Assembly: GCF_020177055.1 (NCBI RefSeq)
Contig: NZ_JAIQXT010000001.1
Span: forward strand, 434,001-498,000
From: Sphingomonas sp. R647
GTDB lineage: Bacteria; Pseudomonadota; Alphaproteobacteria; Sphingomonadales; Sphingomonadaceae
Length of the DNA: 64,000 nucleotides
Direction: 5' to 3'
This document shows positions 1 through 8,528 of the stretch, one piece after another (position 1 is the first letter of the stretch; every line of letters begins with the position of its first letter). The position numbers and the translations under genes are program-made. Under the pieces are notes generated by a model. That model saw only the letters and a program-made list of their open reading frames with translations, ran no database searches and had not been told where the DNA came from.

Positions 1-107
1 ATGGTCTGTCAGCGGTTGGGAGCGGCGCGGACCTTAGGCGCGGGCGCGGGCGAAGCCAAGCGGGGAAACTGGCGATCCGTCTTGATGCCGAGTGGCGCCT
101 GGCGAGG

Positions 108-749
108 TCAGCGGGAAAATTTCGCGTCCATCTCAGCGCGGTCGTAGTCCAATAGCCAAGGATTGAACTTCTGATAGAGCGTGGAGAGTGCAGGTGCGCT
201 CGGCCCTACTACGTCCATCCCTCTGTCGTCGTAGGCGGTGAGGGCAAGCCGCTTCTGAATATCCGCTATGTGTATCGTGTCGACCCAGCGCACCTTGGGT
301 TGGATGGCCATCTCCCGGCTCACACTGGCCCATAGCAGCGCAGAGATCGATGCCTCATCATTGGTGAATTGCACCGCATACCAATGACGGAATAGGTCGC
401 CGCCAAACTCGGCGATATGGTCCTCATCGTTTTGCGGAATCTTGATTGCCGGTCCGAACGAATGCGGAAAGCCAATGCGCATCAACTGCTGCATCGACGC
501 CGAGTGTCGTCTAGTTGCGCGCTCCTCACCGTAGATGGAAACCACCGCAGTCAGTGTGCTGGACGTCGAAAACAACTCCCCAGCAACCGCTTTTGCCCGC
601 TCAAGCCCCGTCATGAACCGGATCGGCACGCTATCGATGTCGCCGCCTAGCTCGAACCGCAGCCCGAATTGAGAACGATAGAACATAGCATCCGGGAACT
701 CGCGCCATCCGAACGTTGCTTCTATCGTTTGGAACGGGTTCATGCTCAT
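108..749 (-). CDS. DUF3885 domain protein
   Basis: A 213-residue protein of unknown function. The C-terminal part (about residues 170-210), with AYDDRGMDVVG and WLLDYDRAEMD, matches what I remember of the DUF3885 family, and the N-terminal LRFELGG and the GLERAKAVAGELF segment fit the same family. No signal peptide or membrane segment is visible. It is transcribed away from the toxin-antitoxin pair that follows. Hand counting of several 60-base rows gives 53-65 % GC, lower than the neighbouring core genes. A TATGGT hexamer lies 6 bases before the ATG and there is no Shine-Dalgarno sequence. Some DUF3885 proteins occur in immunity or accessory loci, but any role here is a guess. Confidence 0.8.
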   Translation of the reverse strand: MSMNPFQTIEATFGWREFPDAMFYRSQFGLRFELGGDIDSVPIRFMTGLERAKAVAGELFSTSSTLTAVVSIYGEERATRRHSASMQQLMRIGFPHSFGPAIKIPQNDEDHIAEFGGDLFRHWYAVQFTNDEASISALLWASVSREMAIQPKVRWVDTIHIADIQKRLALTAYDDRGMDVVGPSAPALSTLYQKFNPWLLDYDRAEMDAKFSR

Positions 750-844
750 CGGCTAACCATACCGAAAAGTAGTGCCGAAACGACAGCTATCGAATCGAAG
801 AAAACACCGGCAGCTCGCCTCTCGCGCCACCCATCGCACGATGC

Positions 845-850
845 TATATC
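845..850 (+). promoter_or_regulatory. -10-like hexamer just upstream of the antitoxin gene
   Basis: TATATC ends 6 bases before the ATG at 857, with no Shine-Dalgarno sequence between. No convincing -35 box is visible. This fits a leaderless transcript for the toxin-antitoxin pair; the reading is inference. Confidence 0.35.
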
Positions 851-856
851 CCACGC

Positions 857-1039
857 ATGAACGCGGAGCGCGAAATCTTCGACCGTCCCGATGAAGCCGA
901 AGCTGATCGGCTGGCGGATGCTGAGGCCGATGCCGATTTCGCGGCGGGCCGCTTCGTCGATCATGCTGAGGTCGCTGCGTGGCTTGCGACATGGGGCAAG
1001 CCGGATGAACAGCCCGCCCCCGAGAAATGGTTCAAATAG
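857..1039 (+). CDS. Antitoxin of a ParE/RelE-type module
   Basis: A 60-residue acidic protein that ends 13 bases inside the toxin gene, the usual antitoxin-first order. The pattern REIFDRPDEAEADRLADAEAD followed by a short FVDHAEVAAWLATWG helix resembles small alphaproteobacterial antitoxins paired with ParE-like toxins. By analogy it binds and neutralises the toxin at 1027-1302 and represses the pair's own promoter. No ribbon-helix-helix motif is clear, so the DNA-binding fold is not established. The call rests on size, acidity, overlap and partner. Confidence 0.75.
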   Translation: MNAEREIFDRPDEAEADRLADAEADADFAAGRFVDHAEVAAWLATWGKPDEQPAPEKWFK

Positions 1040-1302
1040 TCTGGACCCAGCGCGCGCTGACCCTGCTGCGTTTGATTCGTTCCTATGTCGCCCAGTTCGA
1101 CCCCGATGCGGCAGAACGGCTTGCGGCGCGCCTGATCGACGCCGGGAATAGCCTGCATGAGTTCCCCGATCGCGGAAGGCCAGCGACCGCGGGGCGGCGT
1201 GAACTGGCGACGGTCCCGCCCTATGTCATCCGCTATCGCGTGCAGGGCGACCATGTCGTCATCGGCGACATCAAGCACGGCCGGCAGCGCCCGCGCAGAT
1301 AA
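1027..1302 (+). CDS. RelE/ParE family toxin
   Basis: A 91-residue basic protein of the RelE/ParE superfamily. It has the family layout: N-terminal strand and helices (IVWTQRALTLLRLIRSYVAQFDPDAA), a central GNSLHEFPDRGRP segment, and C-terminal strands ending in YVIRYRVQGDHVVIGDIKHGRQ. The PxxGR-type centre and the RYRV...I.I.HG.R end are typical of ParE-like toxins, which poison gyrase, whereas RelE toxins cut mRNA; the sequence alone does not settle which. The start overlaps the antitoxin gene by 13 bases, implying translational coupling. It converges on tsf across a shared hairpin. Confidence 0.88.
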   Translation: MVQIVWTQRALTLLRLIRSYVAQFDPDAAERLAARLIDAGNSLHEFPDRGRPATAGRRELATVPPYVIRYRVQGDHVVIGDIKHGRQRPRR

Positions 1303-1303
1303 C

Positions 1304-1334
1304 AAAAAGGGCGCGGCCATCGCTGGCCGCGCCC
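1304..1334 (-). terminator. Rho-independent terminator of rpsB-tsf
   Basis: A perfect 10-bp stem, GGGCGCGGCC / GGCCGCGCCC (1309-1318 with 1325-1334), with a 6-base loop, is followed on the minus strand by five T. It lies 26 bases beyond the tsf stop codon. It may also act weakly on the convergent toxin mRNA. Confidence 0.88.
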
Positions 1335-1359
1335 TCCTTGTTCGCTCAGTGTCGTGCGA

Positions 1360-2289
1360 TCAGCCAGCAGCTGCCGCAGCCACTTCAGCTGCGAAGTCGC
1401 TCTCTTCCTTCTCGATGCCTTCACCGAGCTGGAAGCGGACATAGTCGACCAGCGTGATCGTCATGCCGGAGTCCTTGCCCGCCTTTGCGATCACGTCGCC
1501 GACCGGGGTCTTGCCGTCCATGACGAACGCCTGGGTGAGCAGTGCGTTCTCTTTCTTGAACTTCTCGACCGGGCCGTTGAGGATCTTCGCGGCGACCTCG
1601 TCGGACTTGCCGACGATCTTGTCGGCGTTCTTCTCGCGCAGGATCGCGGCTTCGCGCTCGACGACTTCCGGATCGAGGTCCTCGACCGACAGCGCCAGCG
1701 GGAAGGCAGCGGCGATGTGCATCGCGATCTGCTTGCCCAGCGGCTCGAGCACGTCCGCGCCCGCGTCCGATTCGAGCGCGACAAGCACGCCGATCTTGCC
1801 AAGGCCCGGGGCCGCGGCGTTGTGGACGTACGGGATCACCGCGCCGTTGGTCACTTCGACCTTCTTCGCGCGGCGCAGCACCTGATTCTCGCCGATCGTT
1901 GCGATGTTCGCGACCAGCACGTCTTCGATGGTGCCACCAGTGATCGACTGCGCCTTCAGCGCCTCGACATCATCAATACCCTGCTCAAGCGCAACGGCGG
2001 TCGCTTCGCGGACAAAGCCCTGGAAGATTTCGTTCTTTGCAACGAAGTCGGTCTGCGAGTTGACCTCGACGGCCACGCCCTTGGTGCCCGCGACGGCGAC
2101 GCCGACGAGGCCTTCAGCTGCGGTGCGGCTCGACTTCTTGGCGGCGGCGGCAAGGCCCTTCGAACGCAGCCAGTCGCTGGCTGCTTCGATGTCGCCATTG
2201 GTTTCGGTCAGCGCCTTCTTGCAGTCCATCATGCCGGCGCCGCTCTTCTCGCGCAGTTCCTTCACGGCTGCTGCAGTGATCTCGGCCAT
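1360..2289 (-). CDS. tsf: Elongation factor Ts
   Basis: A 309-residue guanine nucleotide exchange factor that regenerates EF-Tu-GTP during translation. The N-terminal UBA-like domain ([19 protein letters not shown], then MMDCKKAL) and the EF-Tu-contacting TDFVAKN motif at residues 80-86 are intact. The length matches the alphaproteobacterial family. The start is preceded by AGGAAC at good spacing. It is the second gene of the rpsB-tsf operon, 104 bases after rpsB, and is closed by a strong terminator. Confidence 0.99.
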   Translation of the reverse strand: MAEITAAAVKELREKSGAGMMDCKKALTETNGDIEAASDWLRSKGLAAAAKKSSRTAAEGLVGVAVAGTKGVAVEVNSQTDFVAKNEIFQGFVREATAVALEQGIDDVEALKAQSITGGTIEDVLVANIATIGENQVLRRAKKVEVTNGAVIPYVHNAAAPGLGKIGVLVALESDAGADVLEPLGKQIAMHIAAAFPLALSVEDLDPEVVEREAAILREKNADKIVGKSDEVAAKILNGPVEKFKKENALLTQAFVMDGKTPVGDVIAKAGKDSGMTITLVDYVRFQLGEGIEKEESDFAAEVAAAAAG

Positions 2290-2393
2290 GTTCTTGTTCC
2301 TCGTGCTTAAGCGGTTAGCTTCAAATATGGTGCGGGCGGGACAAAGCTGAAACGCCCTGCCCCGCCCCCATTACGGTTCGATGACCAGAGCGC

Positions 2394-3236
2394 TTACGCG
2401 TCGATCTGGCGCTCGCCCTCAGCGGCCGTTTCCGGCTCGGTCGAAGCGGCCGGAGCTTCCGGCTCGGCTGCGACGGCAGGAGCCGGCTCAGCCAGCGCTG
2501 CTTCGACCGGCGGCACTTCGGCCGCACCGAAATCGCCGCTGCTCATCTGCGCCTGGTTGTTGCCGCGGGTCGCCGCGATTGCGACGGCTTCGCAGTACAG
2601 GCGGATCGCGCGGCTGGCGTCGTCATTCGCCGGGACCGGGAATGCGATCCCGTCGGGCGAGACGTTCGAATCGAGGATCGCGACGACCGGGATGCCGAGC
2701 GTGTTGGCTTCCTTGATCGCCAGCTCTTCCTTGTTCGCGTCGATCACGAACATGATGTCGGGAACGCCGCCCATGTCGCGGATGCCGCCGAGCGAAAGCT
2801 CCAGCTTGTCCTTCTCACGGGTCAGGTTCAGCACTTCCTTCTTGGTCAGGCCGTGCGTGTCACCCGACAGCTGCTCTTCGAGCGTCTTGAGGCGCTTGAT
2901 CGAGTTGCTGATGGTCTTCCAGTTGGTGAGCATGCCCCCCAGCCAGCGATGGTTGACGAAATGCTGGTTCGACTTGCGCGCCGCGTCGGCAATCGCTTCC
3001 TGCGCCTGACGCTTGGTGCCGACGAACAGCACCTTGCCGCCCGACGAAACGGTCGAGCTGATGAAGTCGAGCGCGCGCGCGAACAGCGGCACGGTCTGCG
3101 ACAGGTCGATGATGTGAACGCCGTTGCGGTCGCCGAAAATATACGGCTTCATCTTCGGGTTCCAGCGGTGCGTCTGGTGACCGAAGTGTGCGCCCGATTC
3201 GAGCAGCTGCTGCATGGAGACGACTGGTGCCGCCAT
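2394..3236 (-). CDS. rpsB: 30S ribosomal protein S2
   Basis: A 280-residue S2 protein of the small ribosomal subunit. The start at 3236 gives [20 protein letters not shown], the conserved S2 N-terminus, and is preceded by GGAAGGAG at good spacing; the open frame continues upstream but without homology. The C-terminal 40-50 residues form an Ala/Glu/Pro-rich tail ([24 protein letters not shown]), an extension common in sphingomonads. It leads the operon with tsf. Confidence 0.98.
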   Translation of the reverse strand: MAAPVVSMQQLLESGAHFGHQTHRWNPKMKPYIFGDRNGVHIIDLSQTVPLFARALDFISSTVSSGGKVLFVGTKRQAQEAIADAARKSNQHFVNHRWLGGMLTNWKTISNSIKRLKTLEEQLSGDTHGLTKKEVLNLTREKDKLELSLGGIRDMGGVPDIMFVIDANKEELAIKEANTLGIPVVAILDSNVSPDGIAFPVPANDDASRAIRLYCEAVAIAATRGNNQAQMSSGDFGAAEVPPVEAALAEPAPAVAAEPEAPAASTEPETAAEGERQIDA

Positions 3237-3340
3237 AGGGATAACTCCTTCCGGTTGAGCCTCTGGGAAGCGAGTGACCGAAGGCCGTGACGGCCCGCAG
3301 CACCGGGTTATGTTGCTTCCCATGCGGTGTTGAGGGGGCG

Positions 3341-3369
3341 CGCTTAGTCGAGAATGCGACGGGGCGCAA
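3341..3369 (-). promoter_or_regulatory. Candidate rpsB promoter
   Basis: On the minus strand TTGCGC (3364-3369) and TAAGCG (3341-3346) are separated by 17 bases, about 105 bases upstream of the rpsB start. The resulting leader could carry S2 autoregulation as known in other bacteria; no specific structure was established. Confidence 0.4.
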
Positions 3370-3393
3370 GAGAACAAAAGCAGATTGCGCCGC

Positions 3394-3423
3394 TTGACAC
3401 TCGGAACGTTAATGGAACATAAA
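3394..3423 (+). promoter_or_regulatory. Candidate promoter for the small membrane protein gene
   Basis: TTGACA (3394-3399) is followed after 17-18 bases by ACATAA/CATAAA (3417-3423). It points toward the small gene at 3514. The -35 is perfect, the -10 is weak. Confidence 0.35.
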
Positions 3424-3513
3424 GGGTTCACACGGCGGACAGGGAACCTTGGCCGCACTGGAGCGTCGCGAATCTTCAGGATTCCAGTCGCTCAGGAAGA
3501 ATCCGGGAGGCCA

Positions 3514-3732
3514 ATGATGGTTGCTGTTCTTGCCACGCTGCTGTTCACCACTGCGTTCACCGTGTCGATCTGGGCGATGTTCACCACGATCGCACCGCGC
3601 CTCGACTATATGCGCGCACTGCTGCGCGGCGATGTCGTCCCTGCCCTGACGCCGGCCCACGCCGCGCGGGTCCGCGTCAGCCCGCGGGCGGCACCCCGGC
3701 GGGCTTCGCCGATCCTGCGGGCGGCGGCATAG
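3514..3732 (+). CDS. Small single-pass membrane protein
   Basis: A 72-residue protein of unknown function. Residues 3-26 (VAVLATLLFTTAFTVSIWAM) form one hydrophobic helix; the rest is a basic Ala/Pro/Arg tail (HAARVRVSPRAAPRRAS). GGGAGG at 3505-3510 precedes two adjacent ATGs; the second, at 3517, has the better spacing. A TTGACA box lies upstream. Its last 56 bases overlap the convergent 3' end of pssA. I do not recognise the family; the ribosome binding site and hydrophobic segment are the main support. Confidence 0.6.
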   Translation: MMVAVLATLLFTTAFTVSIWAMFTTIAPRLDYMRALLRGDVVPALTPAHAARVRVSPRAAPRRASPILRAAA

Positions 3733-4468
3733 TCCGGCGATATGCCCGTATGCTGAACGGAAGCGTCGCGAGATAGCCGAGACAGATCGCCGTCAGCGTC
3801 TGCCACGGCGCGCTAACCAGCGCAGCGGCAAGCACTACGACCACGACCAGCGCCTCGAACCGGACATTGCGCCGCAACCGCAGCGACTTCCACGAATAGG
3901 TGGCGAGGCTCGACACCATCAGCAGGCCGATAAACGCGACCCACGGGGTGACGATCCACGGCGAGCGGGCCAGTTCCTCACCGCTCCATAGCCAGATGTA
4001 GAGCGGAAGCATTGCCAGCCCGGCGCCAGCGGGCGCAGGTATGCCGGTGAAAAAGCCGGCCAGCTTTCGCGGCTGGGCATCGCTGTCGATCTGAGCATTG
4101 AACCGAGCCAGCCGCAGCGCGCAGAATACGGCATAGAGCAGCGCAACGATCCACCCCACCTTCGGCGCGTACATCAACGCCCAGAGATAGAGGATCAGCG
4201 CGGGTGCGACGCCGAACGAGATCGCGTCGGACAGGCTGTCCAGCTCCGCGCCGAACTTGCTCTCGCCACGCACCATGCGCGCCACCTGGCCATCGATACC
4301 GTCGAGTAGCGCCGCGATCAGGATCATGAGAACCGCGCGTTCCCAATTCTCGCTGATCGCATAGCGAACGCCGGTCAGACCCGAGCACAAAGCCAGAGCG
4401 GTGATCGCGTTGGGGGCAATCGTGCGTAGCGGGATTCCGCGGCGCAGGGGACGGGGGCGCAAACTCAT
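3677..4468 (-). CDS. pssA: Phosphatidylserine synthase (CDP-diacylglycerol-serine O-phosphatidyltransferase)
   Basis: An integral membrane enzyme of about 263 residues that makes phosphatidylserine from CDP-diacylglycerol and serine. The CDP-alcohol phosphatidyltransferase signature DG-x2-DG-x2-AR-x8-G-x3-D-x3-D is seen as DGIDGQVARMVRGESKFGAE followed by LDSLSD. Several hydrophobic helices follow. The start at 4468 (MSLRPRPLRRG) was preferred to an upstream one because it has GAGG before it and lies 10 bases after psd. Psd then decarboxylates the product to phosphatidylethanolamine. Confidence 0.96.
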   Translation of the reverse strand: MSLRPRPLRRGIPLRTIAPNAITALALCSGLTGVRYAISENWERAVLMILIAALLDGIDGQVARMVRGESKFGAELDSLSDAISFGVAPALILYLWALMYAPKVGWIVALLYAVFCALRLARFNAQIDSDAQPRKLAGFFTGIPAPAGAGLAMLPLYIWLWSGEELARSPWIVTPWVAFIGLLMVSSLATYSWKSLRLRRNVRFEALVVVVVLAAALVSAPWQTLTAICLGYLATLPFSIRAYRRTMPPPAGSAKPAGVPPAG

Positions 4469-4478
4469 GGGGCAAACC

Positions 4479-5210
4479 TCACTGGGCGACACCCTCCGCC
4501 GCACGGGCACCCTTCAGGCCAACGATCGTCTCACCAGCGAGGCAACGTTGGCCCAGCGCCACCTGCGGCGCATAATCGTCGGGCAGGAATACATCGAGGC
4601 GGCTGCCGAAGCGGATCAGGCCAAAGCGTTGCCCTGCGGCGACGATGTCACCGGGCTTCACGAACGTCACGATGCGCCGCGCGACGAGGCCAGCGATCTG
4701 CGTAAAGCCGACGCGGGTGCCGTCGTGCGACTCCATCACGAAATGCTGGCGCTCATTCTCTTCGCTCGCCTTGTCGAGGTCGGCGTTGAGGAACTTGCCC
4801 GCGATATACACGACCTGGCGGATCGTGCCGGCCATCGGGGTGCGGTTAATATGGACGTCGAATACGGACATGAAGATCGAAACGCGCACACGCGTCGCTT
4901 CGTTCAATCCTTCCGGTCCGGCGATCTCGCGCGGCACCGGCACACGCTCGATCATCGTCACCAATCCGTCAGCGGGAGAGATGATCATCCCCGCCCCCTG
5001 CGGCGTCACGCGGATCGGATCGCGGAAGAAGGCCGCGACCCAGATCGTCACGCCGATCAGCGCAAAGCCAAGCTCGTCCCAGATCGCAAAAAGGAACAGG
5101 ATCGTGATCGCCGCGGAGATCAGCACATATTTGCGTCCCTCCGGATGAACCGAGGGGAAGCGCCACTTAACGGTGTTGGTGACGGCGGGCGGTGTTTCGA
5201 GTGAAGGCAT
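4479..5210 (-). CDS. psd: Phosphatidylserine decarboxylase
   Basis: A 243-residue short-type (PSD-A) decarboxylase that converts phosphatidylserine to phosphatidylethanolamine. Residues 28-62 are hydrophobic and anchor it in the membrane. The self-cleavage site that makes the pyruvoyl group is in [11 protein letters not shown], at Gly202-Ser203; FRDP, SPADG and [11 protein letters not shown] are further family motifs. The start at 5210 gives the normal N-terminus; longer readings run antisense into icd and were rejected. A promoter-like pair ends 7 bases before the ATG and no Shine-Dalgarno is present. Confidence 0.97.
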   Translation of the reverse strand: MPSLETPPAVTNTVKWRFPSVHPEGRKYVLISAAITILFLFAIWDELGFALIGVTIWVAAFFRDPIRVTPQGAGMIISPADGLVTMIERVPVPREIAGPEGLNEATRVRVSIFMSVFDVHINRTPMAGTIRQVVYIAGKFLNADLDKASEENERQHFVMESHDGTRVGFTQIAGLVARRIVTFVKPGDIVAAGQRFGLIRFGSRLDVFLPDDYAPQVALGQRCLAGETIVGLKGARAAEGVAQ

Positions 5211-5217
5211 GCCCGGG

Positions 5218-5246
5218 GGTCTAGCTGTGTCATCCGCGCAACACAA
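5218..5246 (-). promoter_or_regulatory. Candidate psd promoter with no leader
   Basis: On the minus strand TTGTGT (5241-5246), 17 bases, TAGACC (5218-5223), then 7 bases to the ATG. Transcription would begin at or next to the start codon, consistent with the missing Shine-Dalgarno sequence. Confidence 0.4.
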
Positions 5247-5285
5247 TCCTGCGTGGCGCGTGGCGATACCGGTGTCTGCCATAGC

Positions 5286-5314
5286 TTGATCGCGCGCGCG
5301 CTTGCTCCTAGACG
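5286..5314 (+). promoter_or_regulatory. Candidate icd promoter
   Basis: TTGATC (5286-5291) and TAGACG (5309-5314) are 17 bases apart and about 45 bases upstream of the icd start, leaving room for the AGGAAAG ribosome binding site. Confidence 0.4.
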
Positions 5315-5357
5315 CACGGCCAAACCCTATCCTCCCGATACGAACAGGAAAGCGAGC

Positions 5358-6581
5358 ATGGCGAAGATCAAGGTCAAGAACCCGGTCGTCGAGATCGACG
5401 GCGACGAAATGACGCGGATCATTTGGGAATGGATCCGCGAACGCCTGATCAAGCCCTATCTCGACATCGACCTCAAATATTACGACCTGAGCGTCGAGAA
5501 GCGCGACGAGACCAACGACCAGATCACGGTCGATGCGGCGAACGCGATCAAGGAATATGGCGTCGGCGTGAAGTGCGCGACGATCACTCCCGATGAGCAG
5601 CGCGTCGAGGAGTTCAACCTCAAGGAAATGTGGAAGTCGCCCAACGGCACGATCCGCAACATCCTGGGCGGCGTCGTATTCCGCGAGCCGATCGTGATCA
5701 GCAACGTTCCGCGCCTGATCCCCGGCTGGACCAAGCCGATCGTCGTCGGCCGCCACGCGTTCGGTGATCAGTATCGCGCGACTGACTTCAAGGTGCCCGG
5801 CGCCGGCAAGCTGCGCCTCGTGTTCGAAGGCGACGATGGCCAAGTCATCGACCGCGAGGTGTTCAACTTCCCCGGTTCGGGCGTCGCGATGGCGATGTAC
5901 AACCTCGATGATTCGATCCGCGATTTCGCGCGCGCGTCGTTCAACTACGGCCTCAACCTGAAGTGGCCGGTGTATCTGTCGACCAAGAACACGATCCTCA
6001 AGGCATATGACGGCCGCTTCAAGGACCTGTTCCAGGAAGTGTTCGAGACCGAAGGCTTCGACGCGAAGTTCAAGGAAGCGGGCATCGTCTATGAGCACCG
6101 CCTGATCGACGACATGGTGGCATCGGCGCTCAAGTGGAGCGGCGAGTTCGTGTGGGCGTGCAAGAACTATGACGGCGACGTCCAGTCGGATCAGGTTGCA
6201 CAGGGCTTCGGCTCGCTCGGCCTGATGACCTCAGTCCTGCTCTCGCCCGACGGCAAGACGGTCGAGGCGGAAGCGGCGCATGGCACCGTCACGCGCCACT
6301 ATCGCCAGCACCAGCAGGGCAAGGCGACGTCGACCAACCCGATCGCGTCGATCTTCGCCTGGACCGGTGGCCTCAAGTTCCGCGGCAAGTTCGACGACAC
6401 GCCGGAAGTCACCAAGTTCGCCGAGACGCTGGAGCGCGTGTGCATCGAGACCGTCGAAAGCGGCAAGATGACCAAGGATCTCGCGCTGCTGATCGGTCCG
6501 GACCAGCCCTGGATGACCACCGAGCAGTTCTTCGAGGCGATCCGCCAGAACCTCGAGACCGAAATGGCCAGCTGGGCGTAA
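5358..6581 (+). CDS. icd: NADP-dependent isocitrate dehydrogenase
   Basis: A 407-residue TCA-cycle enzyme oxidising isocitrate to 2-oxoglutarate and CO2 with NADP+. It belongs to the homodimeric type shared with eukaryotic IDH1/2 rather than the E. coli type, as shown by [36 protein letters not shown] and [20 protein letters not shown], with [12 protein letters not shown] near residue 305. The start at 5358 follows AGGAAAG and gives the standard N-terminus. It is monocistronic, with its own promoter candidate and terminator. Confidence 0.98.
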   Translation: MAKIKVKNPVVEIDGDEMTRIIWEWIRERLIKPYLDIDLKYYDLSVEKRDETNDQITVDAANAIKEYGVGVKCATITPDEQRVEEFNLKEMWKSPNGTIRNILGGVVFREPIVISNVPRLIPGWTKPIVVGRHAFGDQYRATDFKVPGAGKLRLVFEGDDGQVIDREVFNFPGSGVAMAMYNLDDSIRDFARASFNYGLNLKWPVYLSTKNTILKAYDGRFKDLFQEVFETEGFDAKFKEAGIVYEHRLIDDMVASALKWSGEFVWACKNYDGDVQSDQVAQGFGSLGLMTSVLLSPDGKTVEAEAAHGTVTRHYRQHQQGKATSTNPIASIFAWTGGLKFRGKFDDTPEVTKFAETLERVCIETVESGKMTKDLALLIGPDQPWMTTEQFFEAIRQNLETEMASWA

Positions 6582-6607
6582 GCCTCGCTGCCTTCGGCAC
6601 AAAAATG

Positions 6608-6638
6608 GGCCGCGTTCCGATTGGGACGCGGCCTTTTT
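6608..6638 (+). terminator. Rho-independent terminator of icd
   Basis: GGCCGCGTTCC (6608-6618) pairs with GGGACGCGGCC (6623-6633) through a GATT loop, with one G-T pair, and is followed by five T. Confidence 0.92.
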
Positions 6639-6743
6639 CTTGTCATGTCACGTTCGGCTGGCCGACTGCCACTGCGAGGCTTAATTTTACCGCATCGCAC
6701 AAGTCCGATGACAAAGGGTTTCGCCGCCGGTTAGGGTGCGCGC

Positions 6744-8522
6744 ATGGCCCTAGACCTGTCCAACAACAGCTTCAGCGACGCGCTCGTCATTCTCGGCGCC
6801 GCGGGCCTGGTCATTCCCGCCTTCGCACGGTTCCGGATCAGCCCGGTGATCGGCTTCATTCTGGTCGGCGCGCTGGTGGGGCCGGCGGGGCTCGGCCAGC
6901 TCGTGCCTTACATGCCGTGGCTCTATTACTTCACGATCAGCGACCCCCTTTCGATCGAGCCCTTTGCCGAATTCGGCATCATCCTGCTGCTGTTCACGAT
7001 CGGGCTCGAGCTATCGTTCAAACGGCTATGGACGATGCGCGGGCTGGTGTTCGGAGTCGGGGCGGCGGAGTTGCTGGGGGCCGCGCTGCTAATCGGTTTG
7101 GCCCTCTACACTTTGGGACAGACCTGGGCAGGCGCACTTGGCCTCGGACTTGCGCTCGCCCTCTCCTCCACCGCACTGGTCCTGCCGATCGCCGGGACGA
7201 CAAGCGCGGTCGGGCGCGCGGCGTTCGCGATGCTGTTGTTCGAGGATCTCGCGCTGGTTCCGATCATCTTCCTGCTCGGCGCACTCGCCCCCGCGGCGGC
7301 CGATGCGGGCTGGGCACAGCTCGCCGCGACACTGGGCAAGAGTGCGCTCGTCGTCGCGGCGCTGTTCATCGGCGGACGCTTCATCCTGCCACGGATGTTC
7401 GGACAGGCCGCGCGCACCAAGTCGCCCGAACTGTTCCTTGCCGCCAGCCTGCTGGTCGTGATCGTCGCGAGCATGGCGACCACCGCAGTCGGCCTGTCAC
7501 CGATCGTCGGGGCGCTGCTCGCCGGGCTGTTGATTGCGGAAACCGAATATCACAGCGAGGTCGAGGTCATCACCGCCCCGTTCAAGGGCCTGGCACTCGG
7601 CGTGTTCCTGATCACAGTCGGAATGCGGCTCGACCTGCGCATGGTGGCGCAGGATTGGGCGATGCTGCTCGGCGCGATCCTGGGGGTAATGGCGATCAAG
7701 GTCGGCGTGACGATCGCCCTGCTCAAGCTGTCGGGCGCACGCACCGGCACGGCGGCGGAAACCGGCGTGTTGATGGCGAGCCCGTCGGAGACGACGCTGA
7801 TCGTATTGGGCGTCGCGACCACGGCGGGGCTGATCCAGCCGTCCACCGCCACCTTCTGGACGACGGTCACCGCGATCGGCCTGACGATCACGCCGCTGCT
7901 GGCCAAGGCCGGACAGTTCGCCTCGCGCCGGATCGAGGCGCGGGACCACCGCGCGGTGATCGTCGATCCGGCCGACATCGTCGTGGGCGGCACCGTCATC
8001 ATCGGCTTTGGCCGCGTCGGACGGACGGTCGCCGATATGCTGCGCGCGCATGACAAGCCCTATCTCGCGGTGGACGCGGATATCGACGGCGTCGCGGCGG
8101 CGCGGCGCGAAGGCTACACCGTCATGTTCGGCGATGTGTCGCGCAGTGAGCTGGTCGATCGCCTGGGCCTCGGCCATGCCAAGGCGCTGATCCTGACGAT
8201 GGACGATCCGGTGCTGACCGTCCGCCTGACCCGCCGGGTGCGCAATTGGGTACCCGACATCCCGATCATCGCCCGCGCCCGCGACGCTGCGCACGCCGCC
8301 GAACTCTACAAGGCCGGCGCCACCGATGCGGTGCCCGAGACGCTCGAAAGCTCGCTGCAATTGTCGGAGGCTGTACTCGTCGATCTTGGCGTTGCGGTCG
8401 GGCCGGTGATCGCCTCGATCCACGAAAAGCGCGACGAGATGCGCAAGGCGATCAAGGAAGCCGCCGGGCTGGAGCGCGAGCCACGTATCCGGCGCGTGCG
8501 GAAGGAAGAAGCTGAGGCCTGA
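6744..8522 (+). CDS. KefB-type monovalent cation:proton antiporter (CPA2 family)
   Basis: A 592-residue inner-membrane transporter. Residues 1 to about 385 hold some 12 hydrophobic helices of the Na+/H+ exchanger fold, starting with LVILGAAGLVIPAF and including FGIILLLFTIGLELS. A cytoplasmic RCK/TrkA-N domain follows from about residue 415, with the nucleotide-binding GFGRVG and then AVDADIDG. KefB/KefC relatives export K+ in exchange for H+ and respond to glutathione adducts or NAD(H); ligand control here is inferred from the family. No KefG/KefF partner is adjacent. ATGACA-N17-TTAGGG ends 7 bases before the start, but the AGGG could equally serve as Shine-Dalgarno. Confidence 0.93.
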   Translation: MALDLSNNSFSDALVILGAAGLVIPAFARFRISPVIGFILVGALVGPAGLGQLVPYMPWLYYFTISDPLSIEPFAEFGIILLLFTIGLELSFKRLWTMRGLVFGVGAAELLGAALLIGLALYTLGQTWAGALGLGLALALSSTALVLPIAGTTSAVGRAAFAMLLFEDLALVPIIFLLGALAPAAADAGWAQLAATLGKSALVVAALFIGGRFILPRMFGQAARTKSPELFLAASLLVVIVASMATTAVGLSPIVGALLAGLLIAETEYHSEVEVITAPFKGLALGVFLITVGMRLDLRMVAQDWAMLLGAILGVMAIKVGVTIALLKLSGARTGTAAETGVLMASPSETTLIVLGVATTAGLIQPSTATFWTTVTAIGLTITPLLAKAGQFASRRIEARDHRAVIVDPADIVVGGTVIIGFGRVGRTVADMLRAHDKPYLAVDADIDGVAAARREGYTVMFGDVSRSELVDRLGLGHAKALILTMDDPVLTVRLTRRVRNWVPDIPIIARARDAAHAAELYKAGATDAVPETLESSLQLSEAVLVDLGVAVGPVIASIHEKRDEMRKAIKEAAGLEREPRIRRVRKEEAEA

Positions 8523-8528
8523 GCGCTT

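Noticed and set aside
1..107. A short open frame starting at base 1
   Set aside because: It runs Arg/Gly-rich without homology and stops within 150 bases, overlapping the DUF3885 gene on the other strand; no gene supported.
3403..3428. A GGAAC-N17-GGTT sequence resembling an EcfG general-stress promoter
   Set aside because: The -10 part should be CGTT and the spacing is at the upper end; overlapping TTGACA is simpler.
5211..6098. An upstream extension of psd to a 539-residue protein
   Set aside because: The extra part is antisense to icd and has no homology; psd has its normal start at 5210.
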